Positions 35,704 to 47,440 of a stretch of DNA of 64,000 nucleotides are shown in pieces. The translations under genes were made by a program, and so were the position numbers. The DNA is from Temnothorax longispinosus (Eukaryota > Arthropoda > Insecta > Hymenoptera > Formicidae): assembly GCF_030848805.1 (NCBI RefSeq), contig NC_092361.1, forward strand, positions 13,629,444-13,693,443, given 5' to 3'. How positions within the stretch are numbered: the stretch's first letter is position 1; the number at the start of each line of letters is the position of its first letter. The notes under the pieces are model-generated. The model saw only the letters and a list, made by a program, of their open reading frames with translations, searched no databases and was not told where the DNA came from.

Positions 35704-35879
35704 ATGGTGATGAGGATATCCGCAAGCGAAGCTGGCGTTCCTCTATTAGGCGCCGTCGGTCCGCGCTACGTCGTCAAGCAGGCGACGGTGAAGCGTTGCG
35801 TCCTGGCGCTCCTGCTCGTCTCCATCATCAGTATATTGTACTACACTCACTACATTATCAGCAGTGGACCGCTATCCAG
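35704..35879 (+). CDS. First coding exon of a type II membrane protein (partial)
   Basis: The exon runs from ATG at 35704, the first ATG after an in-frame stop at 35662-35664, to a good splice donor (ATCCAG|GTAAAT). It encodes 58 residues plus two bases of the next codon. Residues 1-31 are a short cytosolic-type tail with Arg21, Lys25, Lys30 and Arg31 before the membrane. Residues 32-52 (CVLALLLVSIISILYYTHYII) form a single hydrophobic segment, followed by SSGPLS. Basic residues before one N-terminal helix and no signal-peptide cleavage motif fit a type II signal anchor, typical of Golgi glycosyltransferases and sulfotransferases. That class is an inference, as the catalytic part is in later exons beyond view or unrecognised. 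It could also be another single-pass protein. Confidence 0.55.
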
Positions 35880-37187
35880 GTAAATCCATACAATGCATGA
35901 GCAATTTTGTCTTTAGAACGGCAGCGTGATTATTGATTGACGTTAACCCACTTTGCGTTCCGCAAATAATCAGAGATCTTATTTAGAACTCATCTTCTAA
36001 ATCTTAAGTCTATATTCTGAGAGTATAAATTAGTATTTATACTTATATGAAGTATTTTGCAGCTTTTCGTAACATATAATTCATATTTTTTAAAGATATA
36101 AATTAAAAAGAAATGGTTTAAACGGTCTGAATGGGTTGAATGATTTGGAAATAAGCCCTTCAATTCTGAGTCCGAAAAACCGCTGTCTACTTGAGAACAT
36201 TTACATTATTCGCGTAAACAGAATAATGCCTAATTAGCACAAGATTTTTACGCGCGGCATCTGCTGCTGGCGAAACTTTCACAAACTCTTTTTGCACAAT
36301 AACCCAACGTGTTCATCGAAAAACACTTGTACAACTTCTTCAGATCGTTGACTCTCATCGTCTCGGTCAAGAATGATCGTAGGAATGTAAAATGAAGAGC
36401 GTAAACTTTGCACATTGCTATGTAGTGGGATTACGTAAACTTTAAAATACACGATTATAGTTTCGTAATAGTGCTGCAATAATAGCATGCAAATGCAACG
36501 GAGAATACGCCGTTAAAGATGCCGCGGAAGCGAGTTTACAAGGGGCGATTAGTATTGAATGGCGAGAGACGAGTCGTTTGACGATAGGTGAAGTAAAATG
36601 GCGACACTTTTAATTACTTTGTATGCAATCAAGCAAAGGCAAAGCAGACCAATTAGAGCCGCGAGTTGGCTGACCGTCGCGCGCCAGCCAGTTCGTAACT
36701 CTGAAATTGCGTGGTCGCGTGCAACGTCCGCTGGTAGGGGGATCTTCCGGCAGGAATCTCGCGCGTCGTAGACTATTTCCATTGACGTCTTTTTTTTTTA
36801 ACACGGCAACGACGCGGAAAAGTGGTATCAGGATAAACGAACGCGATTGGCAATTATCCGCAGGAAATAATTTATCGTAGAGAGACACGTTATAATCGCG
36901 AAATCAATAACATCTTCATTGATATCAGCAACTGAAATCTTTTATTTGAAATAATGAATTGTTACTGACCATCTAATTAAAGAAGCGAAACAACGATCTC
37001 GTGAAATAATACCATCGGAATAATTACGGAAATAATAATAACGATACACAGATACCGATAATGTAACAACGGTCTTATGATTTCAATAATAGTCGAGATA
37101 AATGCGAGCCGTTTTTATCGAAGTCCGGAGTCACGAGAAGCATCAACGCGACAGATAATAGGTAGAAAAAAGGCGCGTGTATAGTTT

Positions 37188-37198
37188 CCCCCCCCCCC
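37188..37198. repeat. Poly-C tract (C11)
   Basis: A run of 11 C inside AT-rich surroundings. Its length is likely to vary between individuals or reads. Confidence 0.9.
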
Positions 37199-40158
37199 TC
37201 CCAATTTCGCAGATAATGAATGTATAACACCAGCAGGAATTCCACGGAAAGCAATTTTTATTGATGCAGAAATATCGGTAGTATCAAAGGGCATTAATCT
37301 AACTTCGCGGTAACATATTTCCATGCTCCGTAGTAATAAAATATTTTTGTCACGCAGCTGGCACACCATCCATTATACGTAAATATACGTGCGGTTGTTA
37401 TCAAGAAAATCGCGTACAGGAAAATTATACTAATTACTTTTGATAATCAAAGAATAGATGCATGAAATTATCATTGACTATGCTGCAGGATGTTTCATAT
37501 CTCTAATTACATGCTGCGTTATAACAGCATAACAGAGTCTGAAATATTGAATTAATCATTATTAAATTACATCTTTACCGTTTTTTTTCTGCAGCAATAA
37601 AATTTTTTTTAACTCCCTAATTTTATCGGAAAACGATGTTAGAAATTTTTGAATGTTTTTTAAAATCGAACAGCGTACCCTTTGATCATTCACTTGGCAA
37701 ACGAGCAGTGCGCAAACGAAGATAGTCGTGAATTTTAGCGGGCGTAGATCTCGTCTACCGTTGTAAACTATCTGAGAATTCGTGTGTAGGAAGCTCGAAC
37801 AACCCGCGCAAAGACGAAATAGTTTGTGGACTCAGTGAATTGGCAGGTACCTTCGGTCTTAGAGACGATCCCATTTAAATGTACGAGCGCAAGTATATAT
37901 CTATGTGCACACGAACTTACATCTATATATATATAAAGGTTATATATATGTTTCCGTAATATAACTGGCCCAATTCCAGTTTTCTTCGATATCCCACAGT
38001 CCTCTAGGATTGCCTGACTATACGACGCCCGTCAGGCAGAGAAGTAAATTCACAGTTAATTAGAGAAGAGACGAACAACCCCGACGATCTGAGACGCTCG
38101 CTCCGGTTCTACGATTCTATTCAGTCTGTCACAATAGCGAGACAACATGCAAGTACAGCAAGTATTTGTTGAAAAATATACGATAATAATGATCGCACAG
38201 CAGACGGTGCGCGCTTCCGAGATATATACCTGAAACGAAAACGTGTGTCGCGTGAGCGTCACAGACCGCGCTGATATTTCCAAAGGTGCGGAAATTACAT
38301 CGTGGCCGATGTTTTAGCCATTACATACACGCGAAGTTTCGCATTTTTCTCGCACGGGAATCGAAGTAATTAAAGTATAATTTCCCTCGTGCGCGCCCGC
38401 GCGCGCCATATACGCGACCGGTCTTGTTGAGTGAGAGCTTAACAAGTTTTCTTCGACACGTAGTCGACAAGATTGTTCTGAAAATCGATCCCCTCCTCGA
38501 AATATTGCTTATGTCAGGCGAAAAAGTTCGGGATATATTTTTCTAGCGGCGCGACGGTATTGCCGAGTTGCAAACGGCTTCAAGAATGTAAACCGCATGT
38601 TTACGCGACCGCGAAAACTCTCCCTCGACGACAGATCGTAATTTACTTCGCTGCAATACTAACGGGCGTATCTGTTACCAAAATATTCGTTATAATCCTG
38701 CAACGTGCATCATATTGGAGACCGGGGAGTCGAGATGTATGATATATGACTCGTTACTACGACACTATACCTAGAGACTAAGAGACCGGGGCATAAATCT
38801 TCGTGCACGCGCCATCGGGTTAGTTGCGATAATGCCGTGATCTTACGAGGATCAATCTTAATAGATAAGCCGCGACACCGTGGAGTTCTGTAGCCGATCA
38901 CAATGCGCGAGTATCCGATGCTCCTATCGTCAATCACAGAGTTTAATACAGACCAGTACGGGACATTGACATGTAATATCACATCTATGCTGACGTAGCC
39001 CTTTATAACCATCTGTATAATCCAGGCTGCACCATCCTATTGGCAAACATGCGATGATATCTTGCGGAAACTGTATTGCGAGACATTGCATTTCGGTATT
39101 TATAATTGCACTGCCAATTTAGATAAGACAAGACGGACTAGGTGCGATTTATCGATGTCCGAATCTACTCGGATTGATCATCTAATCAAGTCCGGCTGTA
39201 CCTCATCCGTCCACGTTGAAGCGTGTAAATTAGATTGTGTTGTCATCTAAAATTTTCTGCCATTTTTTGAATATTTCAAGTAAAATTTAGAAAAATTATA
39301 ATTAACATCTTTTCATACCAAATGAAAATGTTTATCGAAAAAATTTTTTAGATGTGTGATATACATATATCCATATATTATACAAAAGAATTAGTTATTA
39401 TTTACATAAAATTACAAAGATATTATTACACTGATAAATTACAATTATATATTTCTCTATTAGTATTTTATACAAAAATGTATTACAAACTATTATATAA
39501 TAAATATTTTTAACGCCTTCTCTCAGTCCACGACGTCGCTCTTGTAGTAAAATGCATTATCGCGATGGCAGTAACAAATTAGCGGAATCCACGAGCGCGC
39601 AACATGGCAATTTTAGATCCCTCGTAGGATTCTGCCTCGTCGCGTCGCGATAGTGTCAGCTGTCGCGGCGTCTGCAGCTATGCATCGCCGTTTTTGTGTG
39701 CGGGCGCGCGCTATCGCGCGATAAATCGTTGTTTTACATTTTGGACAGTGACGCGTAAACGCTATTTAAAGTAGGATACCGAGACACAAAGGTAGCGGCA
39801 GGAAATTTATCGTTAACGGTGTCGCGCGGCTCATTTCTTTTTTTTCTTTTTCAACGTCGCAAGTCTTCCCCGCGAGAGAGCCACGAAATAATATCTCACT
39901 TCCGTCGGTTGCACCGCTGACAAAAAGTACATTCATCTCCGTTGAATAATTCTTTCGCCATTAATCTAAGAAATCGCGATTACACTGTCATCACGATGTT
40001 CTCAATGTACGCGCGTCAACAGTGGGCGGAGAAAATTCGCAACGATACTGTCGCGAGAAACCGTCCAGCGTCCTCTGTTAAACGCGAGCGTGTATTAACA
40101 CACGTGCCGCGTAAAAGGCGGAAGCGCATTCGCGCGAGATACGAGATGCAACTTTATC

Positions 40159-40185
40159 TTTCTCTCTCTCTCTCTCGCTCTCTCC
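40159..40185. repeat. (TC)n microsatellite
   Basis: An imperfect TC run of 27 bp with one CGC interruption, in a GC-rich stretch of open frames on several strands. Confidence 0.9.
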
Positions 40186-41600
40186 CTGTAAAACGAGAAG
40201 CAATCGCTCGATCTATCTCGCGTGCGGTGTAGACTGAAGAAAGAGAGGCGCATTCCCTGTCGTGGGACTCGTGGGACGTGAAATGCGACCGGATGTTTGT
40301 CGCACGCCCAATCAGCGTCAATTCAAGCTTCTCTCTTCTCTCGACTATAGCCTTACGTCGGCGCTAAGCTTCCCACACGCACATACGCAGTTCCTTCCTA
40401 TCACTAGCCACGCGCCTTTTGCACGATGCATCTCGTCCTGCTCTTGAACTGCGCCCGAGAACCGCGCCCAGAAAAATTTTCGAGCGCGTTAAAGCTTTCC
40501 TATCCGCATTTTGCATTCCATAAGTATATCGGCTAATTTTATAACAAAAAATAGAATATGCATGTATGCATGTAGCATCTTCATATATTTGCGTTAAATT
40601 GGAACAGTTGTTTTTAATTTTGAAGGACGTTTTTGCAATCTCGTAATTTGTCTTACAATTAGCTTATCGTACCAAAAATATCAAAAATTATTCAACCATC
40701 TAGCATTTATTATTTCCATTTCTCTTCCATTTTTTAATAATGCAGATAAGTCTTGTAAAATTTAACAGTATAATAGAAACAAGATTGCAAAAGCTTTGTT
40801 TTTTTTTCTTTACATTTTATTAATAGTTATTATTCTCTTAATATAAAGTAAATTGTTTTATTGATGGCAGTATCTATTGATGAAAAATATTGACATCTTT
40901 TATATAAACTTAAAAGAAGATTGTATGTATCAAAGTTTTATCATTGCAACGAATTCTCTAACGACATCCGCGTAAATGTTAATTTAATTTCTGAACTTAC
41001 GACGCCGCAAATTACAAGTAGACTTATAGTCCGGCTTACAATCTGAAATTAACTAATTAAATTGCGAGCGCCGCAAGAGCTCTGCCGACGCTGCGACCAA
41101 TATCGCGAGTATCAGGGATAGAGTTTGTTCAACGTAGCGATGCATTATTCATCGCGTTTATTCGCCTGCGGAGTTTCGATTATTTTTAACAATTATCTTC
41201 TCGAAGTAGTAGTAATTGAATCATGAAAACTTTGGTCGCAAATTTCTCCGAGAGTCTCTTACAAAATTTATTCCGACATTAACTTAAACTTTAACGCTAG
41301 CCCGTGCTTACAGATGTTCTAATAATTAATTTTTCCGCGTGTCAATTATCATGTAAGAGTAGAATTGCTCACCATTGGCAAACATGTAACAAAGAGAATT
41401 ATTTCATTTGACTTTATTTTAGAAAGAAGAAATAATATTTTTTCTTTGTTAAATATTTTATTCGATATATTTCAACATATTAAACATTTCAAATATTGAA
41501 ATACGTTCACATTTCACATTTTAGAAATAAATCATCGGTGCAATTAGAAATTTCTCAATATTTTTGTTGATTTAACATGTATAACTTGTGTGTGTCGAGG

Positions 41601-42003
41601 GAAAACAATTTTCAATGGAAATTGCGAAATAGTGGTATCAGCAAAGGATTACCGGGTAGCTGAAGGTTTAAAGAGGCACAGAGACGATATACTGACCGAA
41701 CAAACATAATTTTCGACGTATCCCGATTTCGATGCTTGTTCTCCCAACAGAGCAATATATCACGAAAGAAAGTAATATATGGTACGACTTCGCCCCCGCG
41801 AAGGATAATCGCAAAGGACGACGACAACGGAGAAGAATCTTTTGCTTTATCGACTTCCGGGGCCATCAGGGAGTGGTCGACGGAAGTCACATTCTATATT
41901 TACTCTTGCGACAATCCAGCCACTGGTAAACCATAATACCCCTGCAAACTTTCTAAAAATTGATTTTATCTTTTTTTAACTTCAATTTTCTAACTATGCT
42001 ATT
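41601..42003 (+). other. Candidate exon island next to the piggyBac-type element
   Basis: CTTGTTCTCCCAACAG (ends 41750) resembles a 3' splice site and CACTG|GTAAAC (41925/41926) a 5' splice site. The 175 bp between are open in two + frames. One of them reads KDDDNGEESFALSTSGAIRE in its middle. Base composition is higher in GC than the flanks. The phase (enters at 0, leaves at 1) does not match the phase-2 donor at 35879 in the simplest model, and no family was recognised. Confidence 0.2.
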
Positions 42004-42007
42004 TTAA

Positions 42008-42936
42008 CCCTAGACAGATTAACTTATTTTTCTCATACGTGAATGACTCACTAGGGTGTCACGATACCCCAAACTTGTACCGCGTGTATATTTCCAGAAT
42101 ATTCTTAGAAAACTTTATAATAGATAATTTTGTTTGTTGTTTAATAGGGAAAACGATAGTAGTCATCAATTTGCGGTAGTAAAAAAAAAACAGTAAAAAA
42201 ATTTCGAAAAACAAGAAAAAGAACCAAAAATTGGGCTGAAATGAATATTTTTATAAAAAATGCTGTAGTTTTTCATAAAATTCAACGATTTTAAAATTTC
42301 CAACGGATTTTGAAAGACGAATAGACAACCTTCAAGGGCATGTAAGCGATTTTTTCGTTTCTTAAAAAAAAACATATTTTTTTGAACATCTGAAGTAGAG
42401 GAAATGACGAAAAACTGTCGGATGGGAAAAATCGCAAGAAATGGAAAGTAAAACAGATTTTGTCGATTATTATTTATTTGAAAGGTAGTCAAAAATCATA
42501 AAAGTATATGGAAACAGTAAAATTAACTCCACAAAAACTTCACAAAGTTTTAATCAGTTGCTGTGCAAGAACAGCAAAAATGGAATAATTGACCGAATCT
42601 TAAACAATTATATATGAAACAGGGGTAGAATTTTCCGGGGAGTGCTATTATAAAGTGTATAATTTTTCGTTACCGATTTTCACAAAAAATCTGAAATATA
42701 CTTTACTGTGGTAAATGTCGAGCGTAAATGACTCACTAGGGTGTACGAACACCCCAAACGATTTTCTTTTTCGGTTTGCACGGATTTAACGCACTCGCTG
42801 AATGACGGAGGTCGACTGCCGGATGACTAAACTGAATTATGGTTAGGGTCTCGGTATGAAAACTAACCTTCCTAAGGCAGGGCTCAATTTGAATTTCGCG
42901 TGGGGTCCCGTAACACCCCAGTTAGTCTGTCTAGGG
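42008..42936. mobile_element. piggyBac-type non-autonomous element with TTAA target
   Basis: This 929-bp element is flanked by TTAA (42004-42007 and 42937-42940). The inward ends are CCCTAGACAGATTAACT and CCCTAGACAGACTAACT, 16 of 17 identical, and resemble the CCCTAGA start of piggyBac. The motif ACTAGGGTGT..ACG...ACCCCAAAC occurs twice in direct orientation (42042-42074 and 42727-42759). A related GGGTCCCGTAACACCCC lies next to the right end. These are possible transposase-binding or subterminal repeats. The AT-rich interior lacks a DDD transposase. It is unlike the smaller TTAA element at 1241 apart from the CCCTAG start. Confidence 0.85.
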
Positions 42937-42940
42937 TTAA

Positions 42941-45900
42941 TACATAGCACACTGTACTACATTAAATAAATATTTGCGAGTTTAAAAAACTTACAAATTT
43001 ACAAAATTACGTAATAGTAATATCTCTAATTATGTTTAATATTTATCAATCCTAAGATATCTCGAAAATTTGAAATGCATATTAAAGCAAGATAGATGGA
43101 TTCCTTTTTCATTCGCGTGTTTTTTTCCGTTTTCTTCATGAGCTTTCTTACTATAGGTACTCGAGTAACAGATACTTCCTATTTCCACGCACGACTGCAC
43201 CCTAACTCGTTCTAGGCTCTCGTTCGTCGTACGAAATTCCGCCACGGCGACATTTCGCAGACGGCATCGAGCGGTAATTGCCGGCGTGCCGGCACAAAAA
43301 AGAAGCGAAAAGAAAGAAGCGCGTGCCGCATAGACCGTGGCGTAATTTCAGATCCTCCGTCGCGGGTGCCTCTCGCTTTTTATTCCCCCGTGCACCACTA
43401 CCGCCAATTTACGCCCAAGTCTCGTGTGTAGGTAGAATACGTGCATCGTTCTCCGGTAAAGAGGAAAAGCAGGAAAAAGTAGGGTGGCTGCGGTCTCATT
43501 AGCGACGGCAACGGCCGAGCAAAAACTCGAGGAGCACTCGACCGGGAGCCGCCGCGCCGCGCCGGTCCGTCCGTTTAAAAGATGGAGGAGTGCCGCCATC
43601 GCCGATGTACGGGGATTTAATCGGCTATCGTGAATACGCGCGTGCACGCTGGACCGACACACACAGACACAGGATAGATAAAAAACTCTGCAATTACGGC
43701 GAGTTAAATGAGAGGCCGCGAGGCACCCGCATCGGTTCCGCTCAAGATCCTAATCGCGATCCCATCTAGTCTGTGATCGCAGATGAAACGCGAGTACGTT
43801 TGCATCGTTATCATTATTAAAGGCGTGCATTCAGGACGCGCGTATTCAATTTTACTAAAAAGAAAAAAATTTTCGATAGATCGTCAAGTGTGATTTGAAA
43901 CGGGAATGGTGAATTAATTATAATACGTTTATAATATGCGTTATCTTTAATCAATTTTACTTGCACTATTTTGCACTCTCTGATTCCTTTGATAAAAAAG
44001 TTGCTTTGATCAGATATCGTTGTTTGAGAATAATAAATATTCCAGCTGGACGATTGTCATGCGCAAACGTTCTCTTTTATTGAATAAAATTGCATCTTTA
44101 CGCTCACGCTTTTCAATGAATAAAATAGTGGCATTTGATCAAAGTTACACCCGAGATCAAAGTGATCTCAATTCACATATTTTCTGGAGTAACGCATACA
44201 CTCCGCGCCGTTCAAGAAAACGTTTGAATCTCGATTTATCCCCCTAAAGCGATATCGTGATAACGAGGAAAATGATTCCTGTCGAATTTAAAATTAAACG
44301 AAACATGAGGAAAAAGACCGCTTGTACGTAAACTTAATTAAACACGTTAGCTCGTCGCAACGACAAACCGCAGATCCATTCACTACTAAATAATACGTGT
44401 CACGTGGCCGTGTCACAAATCGTCATGCATTCCGGTCTGGACTGTCGCGGAACAATGTGGTATGCACATCCAGGCCATTAACATTGTCCTGTTGCTTTCG
44501 CGGGAGTGCGTGAGAAGCGACCCTAATTCTGTCAATCCTGAGGGCGGTCTCTCCGACACACAGGGGTGGTCGCTGCTAGTGTGTGCCGGCGATGTTAACT
44601 CGTAATTCTCATCGATTCCGGTGTAAATATACCCGAGCATGTATACCGACCATGCAGGATTTCCGTTACGCGCGCTAGATATATACCGCGGCGCGGCATG
44701 AATCGCGCGGAGAAACGCTCGAGCGTACAAAGGGGAATGAGACGTGCGTACACGCGACAATCGAAACATGAAATGCGGTTCGGAAGGGCAAGTCGATAAC
44801 CTCTCGTCCTCTCTTTTCCCCGCTCTTTCTCACCTGCCCCAAGAATTAATAGCTGCGAGTATCAGGAACTGCCGTCCGATATCGTTCGATTCTCCGGTTT
44901 GCAAACGAAAAGTATCGCCGGACACACGGTGCGCGTTGGCCATTTTCTACAACGACTTGTCTTTTTTTCGCAGAGTATACGGAATTAGCGAGCATGGCTA
45001 TACATGAACCTTGATACCGCTCGTCTCTCGATAGAGAGAAACGAGTTTCCACTTGGTTAGTGCGAGATTTCCCGTGCATTTGCGGGTCCGTCGAACGTGC
45101 GACACGGGGATGTGCTTACCCATTGATGCATTGTTCTTGAAATGTAAAACTGTAGGAAAATACGCTGGTGTTCTCGAGGAAGTGTCGCGAGAGTGGCTCT
45201 CGCTCGGCTTTCGATTTTGATTGTATCACGATTCGAGTTCATCTGTAAGTGCATATACGTAAAACAAGATCCTGTCAGTTGCACGCGGAAATCTCGCCGA
45301 TAAACCAGCGATTGCGCTCGCTAATCGCGTCCACTCGTAACATATAATCAGATGCACCTACCGAGCGACAATCAGTGATAACCTGCCAAGCTCACAGTTA
45401 GTCCTTGATCCGTGATCCTTCGGTCGTATGCGCATACACACACACACACACCACGCCACCGGGTATACGCGTCCGTTATTGGTTGTGGGTGGTTTCGGTG
45501 GATTTCGATGAATTAGCTGCAGGATATGACGCAAACGCGCGGCCATTGTACAATGTCCACTTGCGGATATCTACGTATCGGTCGTGTGGCCATGCAAAGC
45601 TCCATTCAAAACGTTTGCGATACCCTTGTAGCCCCGGCCAGCGTGTACGTACAACCCGATACCTTGTACCTAATATCACGCACGCAGTAGGAAGCTACGT
45701 GCTCAAAGAGACTGTTTCACGAGGAACGTCAACGACGAATTAGTCATCAGACGTAATGCAAACGAAATCGCCTTTAAGGCTTTACGCTACTTAGCGTATT
45801 GAATTGTGACATCAGACGCGAGAAATTACGAGTAATTTCCTCTTGCCTGTGTACATTTGAGCGTATCAGCTCTCTATTCACTATTATCACATTGAAAAGT

Positions 45901-47440
45901 ATAGAATTTAATTGCAAAAATTAGCTTAATTTTATAACTACCTTTCGCCAAAGTGGTATATAATGACACGTTAAATGATATATAAGTCTTGTTCAACGTT
46001 GTCTGCAATTTCGTTGCTGTGATATCCAGTAATATCGGGGTATAATAATCTTAAGATTCGTGTTAGCGGCGTGGAATACGGGGGAAATCAAAATTGAGCG
46101 TTGCATTATAGTTTATGAACTCCAGAACTCGCGGACAGTCCGGCAACAGAACTCTCGCCAACAGATTCGGTAGTTACTCCTAATACCAGGGGAGGGGGGC
46201 TTGGGATCTTTGCGCATCGACGAATCCCCAGCTCGTATCCGAACAGGCGGTTTCACCGAACTTGGTGAACTTGCAACACGTCGCGCGAAACGCGCTCGGC
46301 GCGATCAATACGAAAAACACCACAGGATTCACCATCAGCCGAAACTGTTCGCAACTGTGCCCGCTCCCACGAGCGAGACTGCTCGTGGAAGAAATTCGCG
46401 GATCGCGCGCTTGCGAGCAACAATTAATAAAGCGCACAGAGGTAAGAGGTAACGCGAGCCGTGTAGCTCGCCGCGCGTTATCTCGTGACGTGCAATTCGT
46501 TTTGAAGGGCGTGGCTCAGGTGGATTTCCATGAATTAACCCTTGGACGCCGCACAAATCTCCTGCAGTGTCGCTGTTATTCTCTCCTATCTATATATTCG
46601 CGTGTCGGTGAGCCCTCATACACTCCTCTCGGCCTCAGCTCGTCGAGATGTTATACCGTGTCCCATTTAACGTACGTGGCATCTGATACTCGTTGCGGGT
46701 AACACGTATACACGTATACAAACACCTCTACCTATGCGCGTATAATACACAGGCTGCTGTGCGGCTCAACCTACATACAGGTGTGCCGTAGAAGCGAGCT
46801 TAATATACCCGTTAAAAGACTTTGTGTGCAGAGATACGCGGGGTGCGCTCCGGCGTGCGGTCGCACCCGGCAGTCGCTAATCATGTGCTTAATCATATCG
46901 CGTCTCGAAATTAACGCGAGAACGTATCGCGATACTTCCGCAAAGGGAGTAAAGTGGGTTCAGCAAACCGACACGACATTATGGAGTCCTTTACCGCATG
47001 GGTTTACCCTTAGAAGCTGCGGCGAGCTTGAACATTGGAGAACGACTCGGGAAATTTAACATATCGAGAAAATTTATAATAATGCTCTGTAGCGCGCACT
47101 GTGAGATTTACATTCACTCTGCTCTTACTTTTTAGATCAGAGATCAATCATGTCACTCTTGATTATTGAAACATTTAAAGGGAATCAAGAAACGATATCA
47201 TGCAGTTTGAGATGTTTAATCAATGTGAAACTGACTGTGAGCGAAAAAACCGATATCGGCAACTCACGTTTTCATGTAGTAAAGTAACATTTTCATATTT
47301 CTTGTAGTTTTATAATTGAGATCAATTGTGACACACAATTCTGACATCCTCAATAATTGAATAGTTGGCGGATGGATTGATAAGCGATATCGATTGGTCC
47401 ATAACATTCAATAACGTGCGGAACTGACGCTAAAAGAACG
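42941..47440. other. Non-coding DNA, no gene recognised
   Basis: GC-rich patches (43260-43660, 44400-45080, 46180-46700) are open in several frames with no domain. (AC)n lies at 45435-45451. A 21-bp near-identical pair, GGTGGATTTCGATGAATTAGC (45497-45517) and GGTGGATTTCCATGAATTAAC (46519-46539), could be a shared binding site or chance. Nothing else was recognised. Confidence 0.45.

Larger units (their letters stand above)
35880..41600 (+). other. Probable first intron, no exon recognised
   Basis: The segment follows the GTAAAT donor at 35880 and contains no clear next exon in phase 2. C11 at 37188-37198 and (TC)n at 40159-40185 are simple repeats. A minus-strand frame at 36549-36782 encodes one hydrophobic stretch but has no other support. 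The extent of the intron is unknown and it may run to the window end or beyond. Confidence 0.35.

Noticed and set aside
36549..36782. Minus-strand frame with one hydrophobic stretch
   Set aside because: It lies in the probable intron of the + gene, has no splice or homology support, and a single hydrophobic run is weak evidence.
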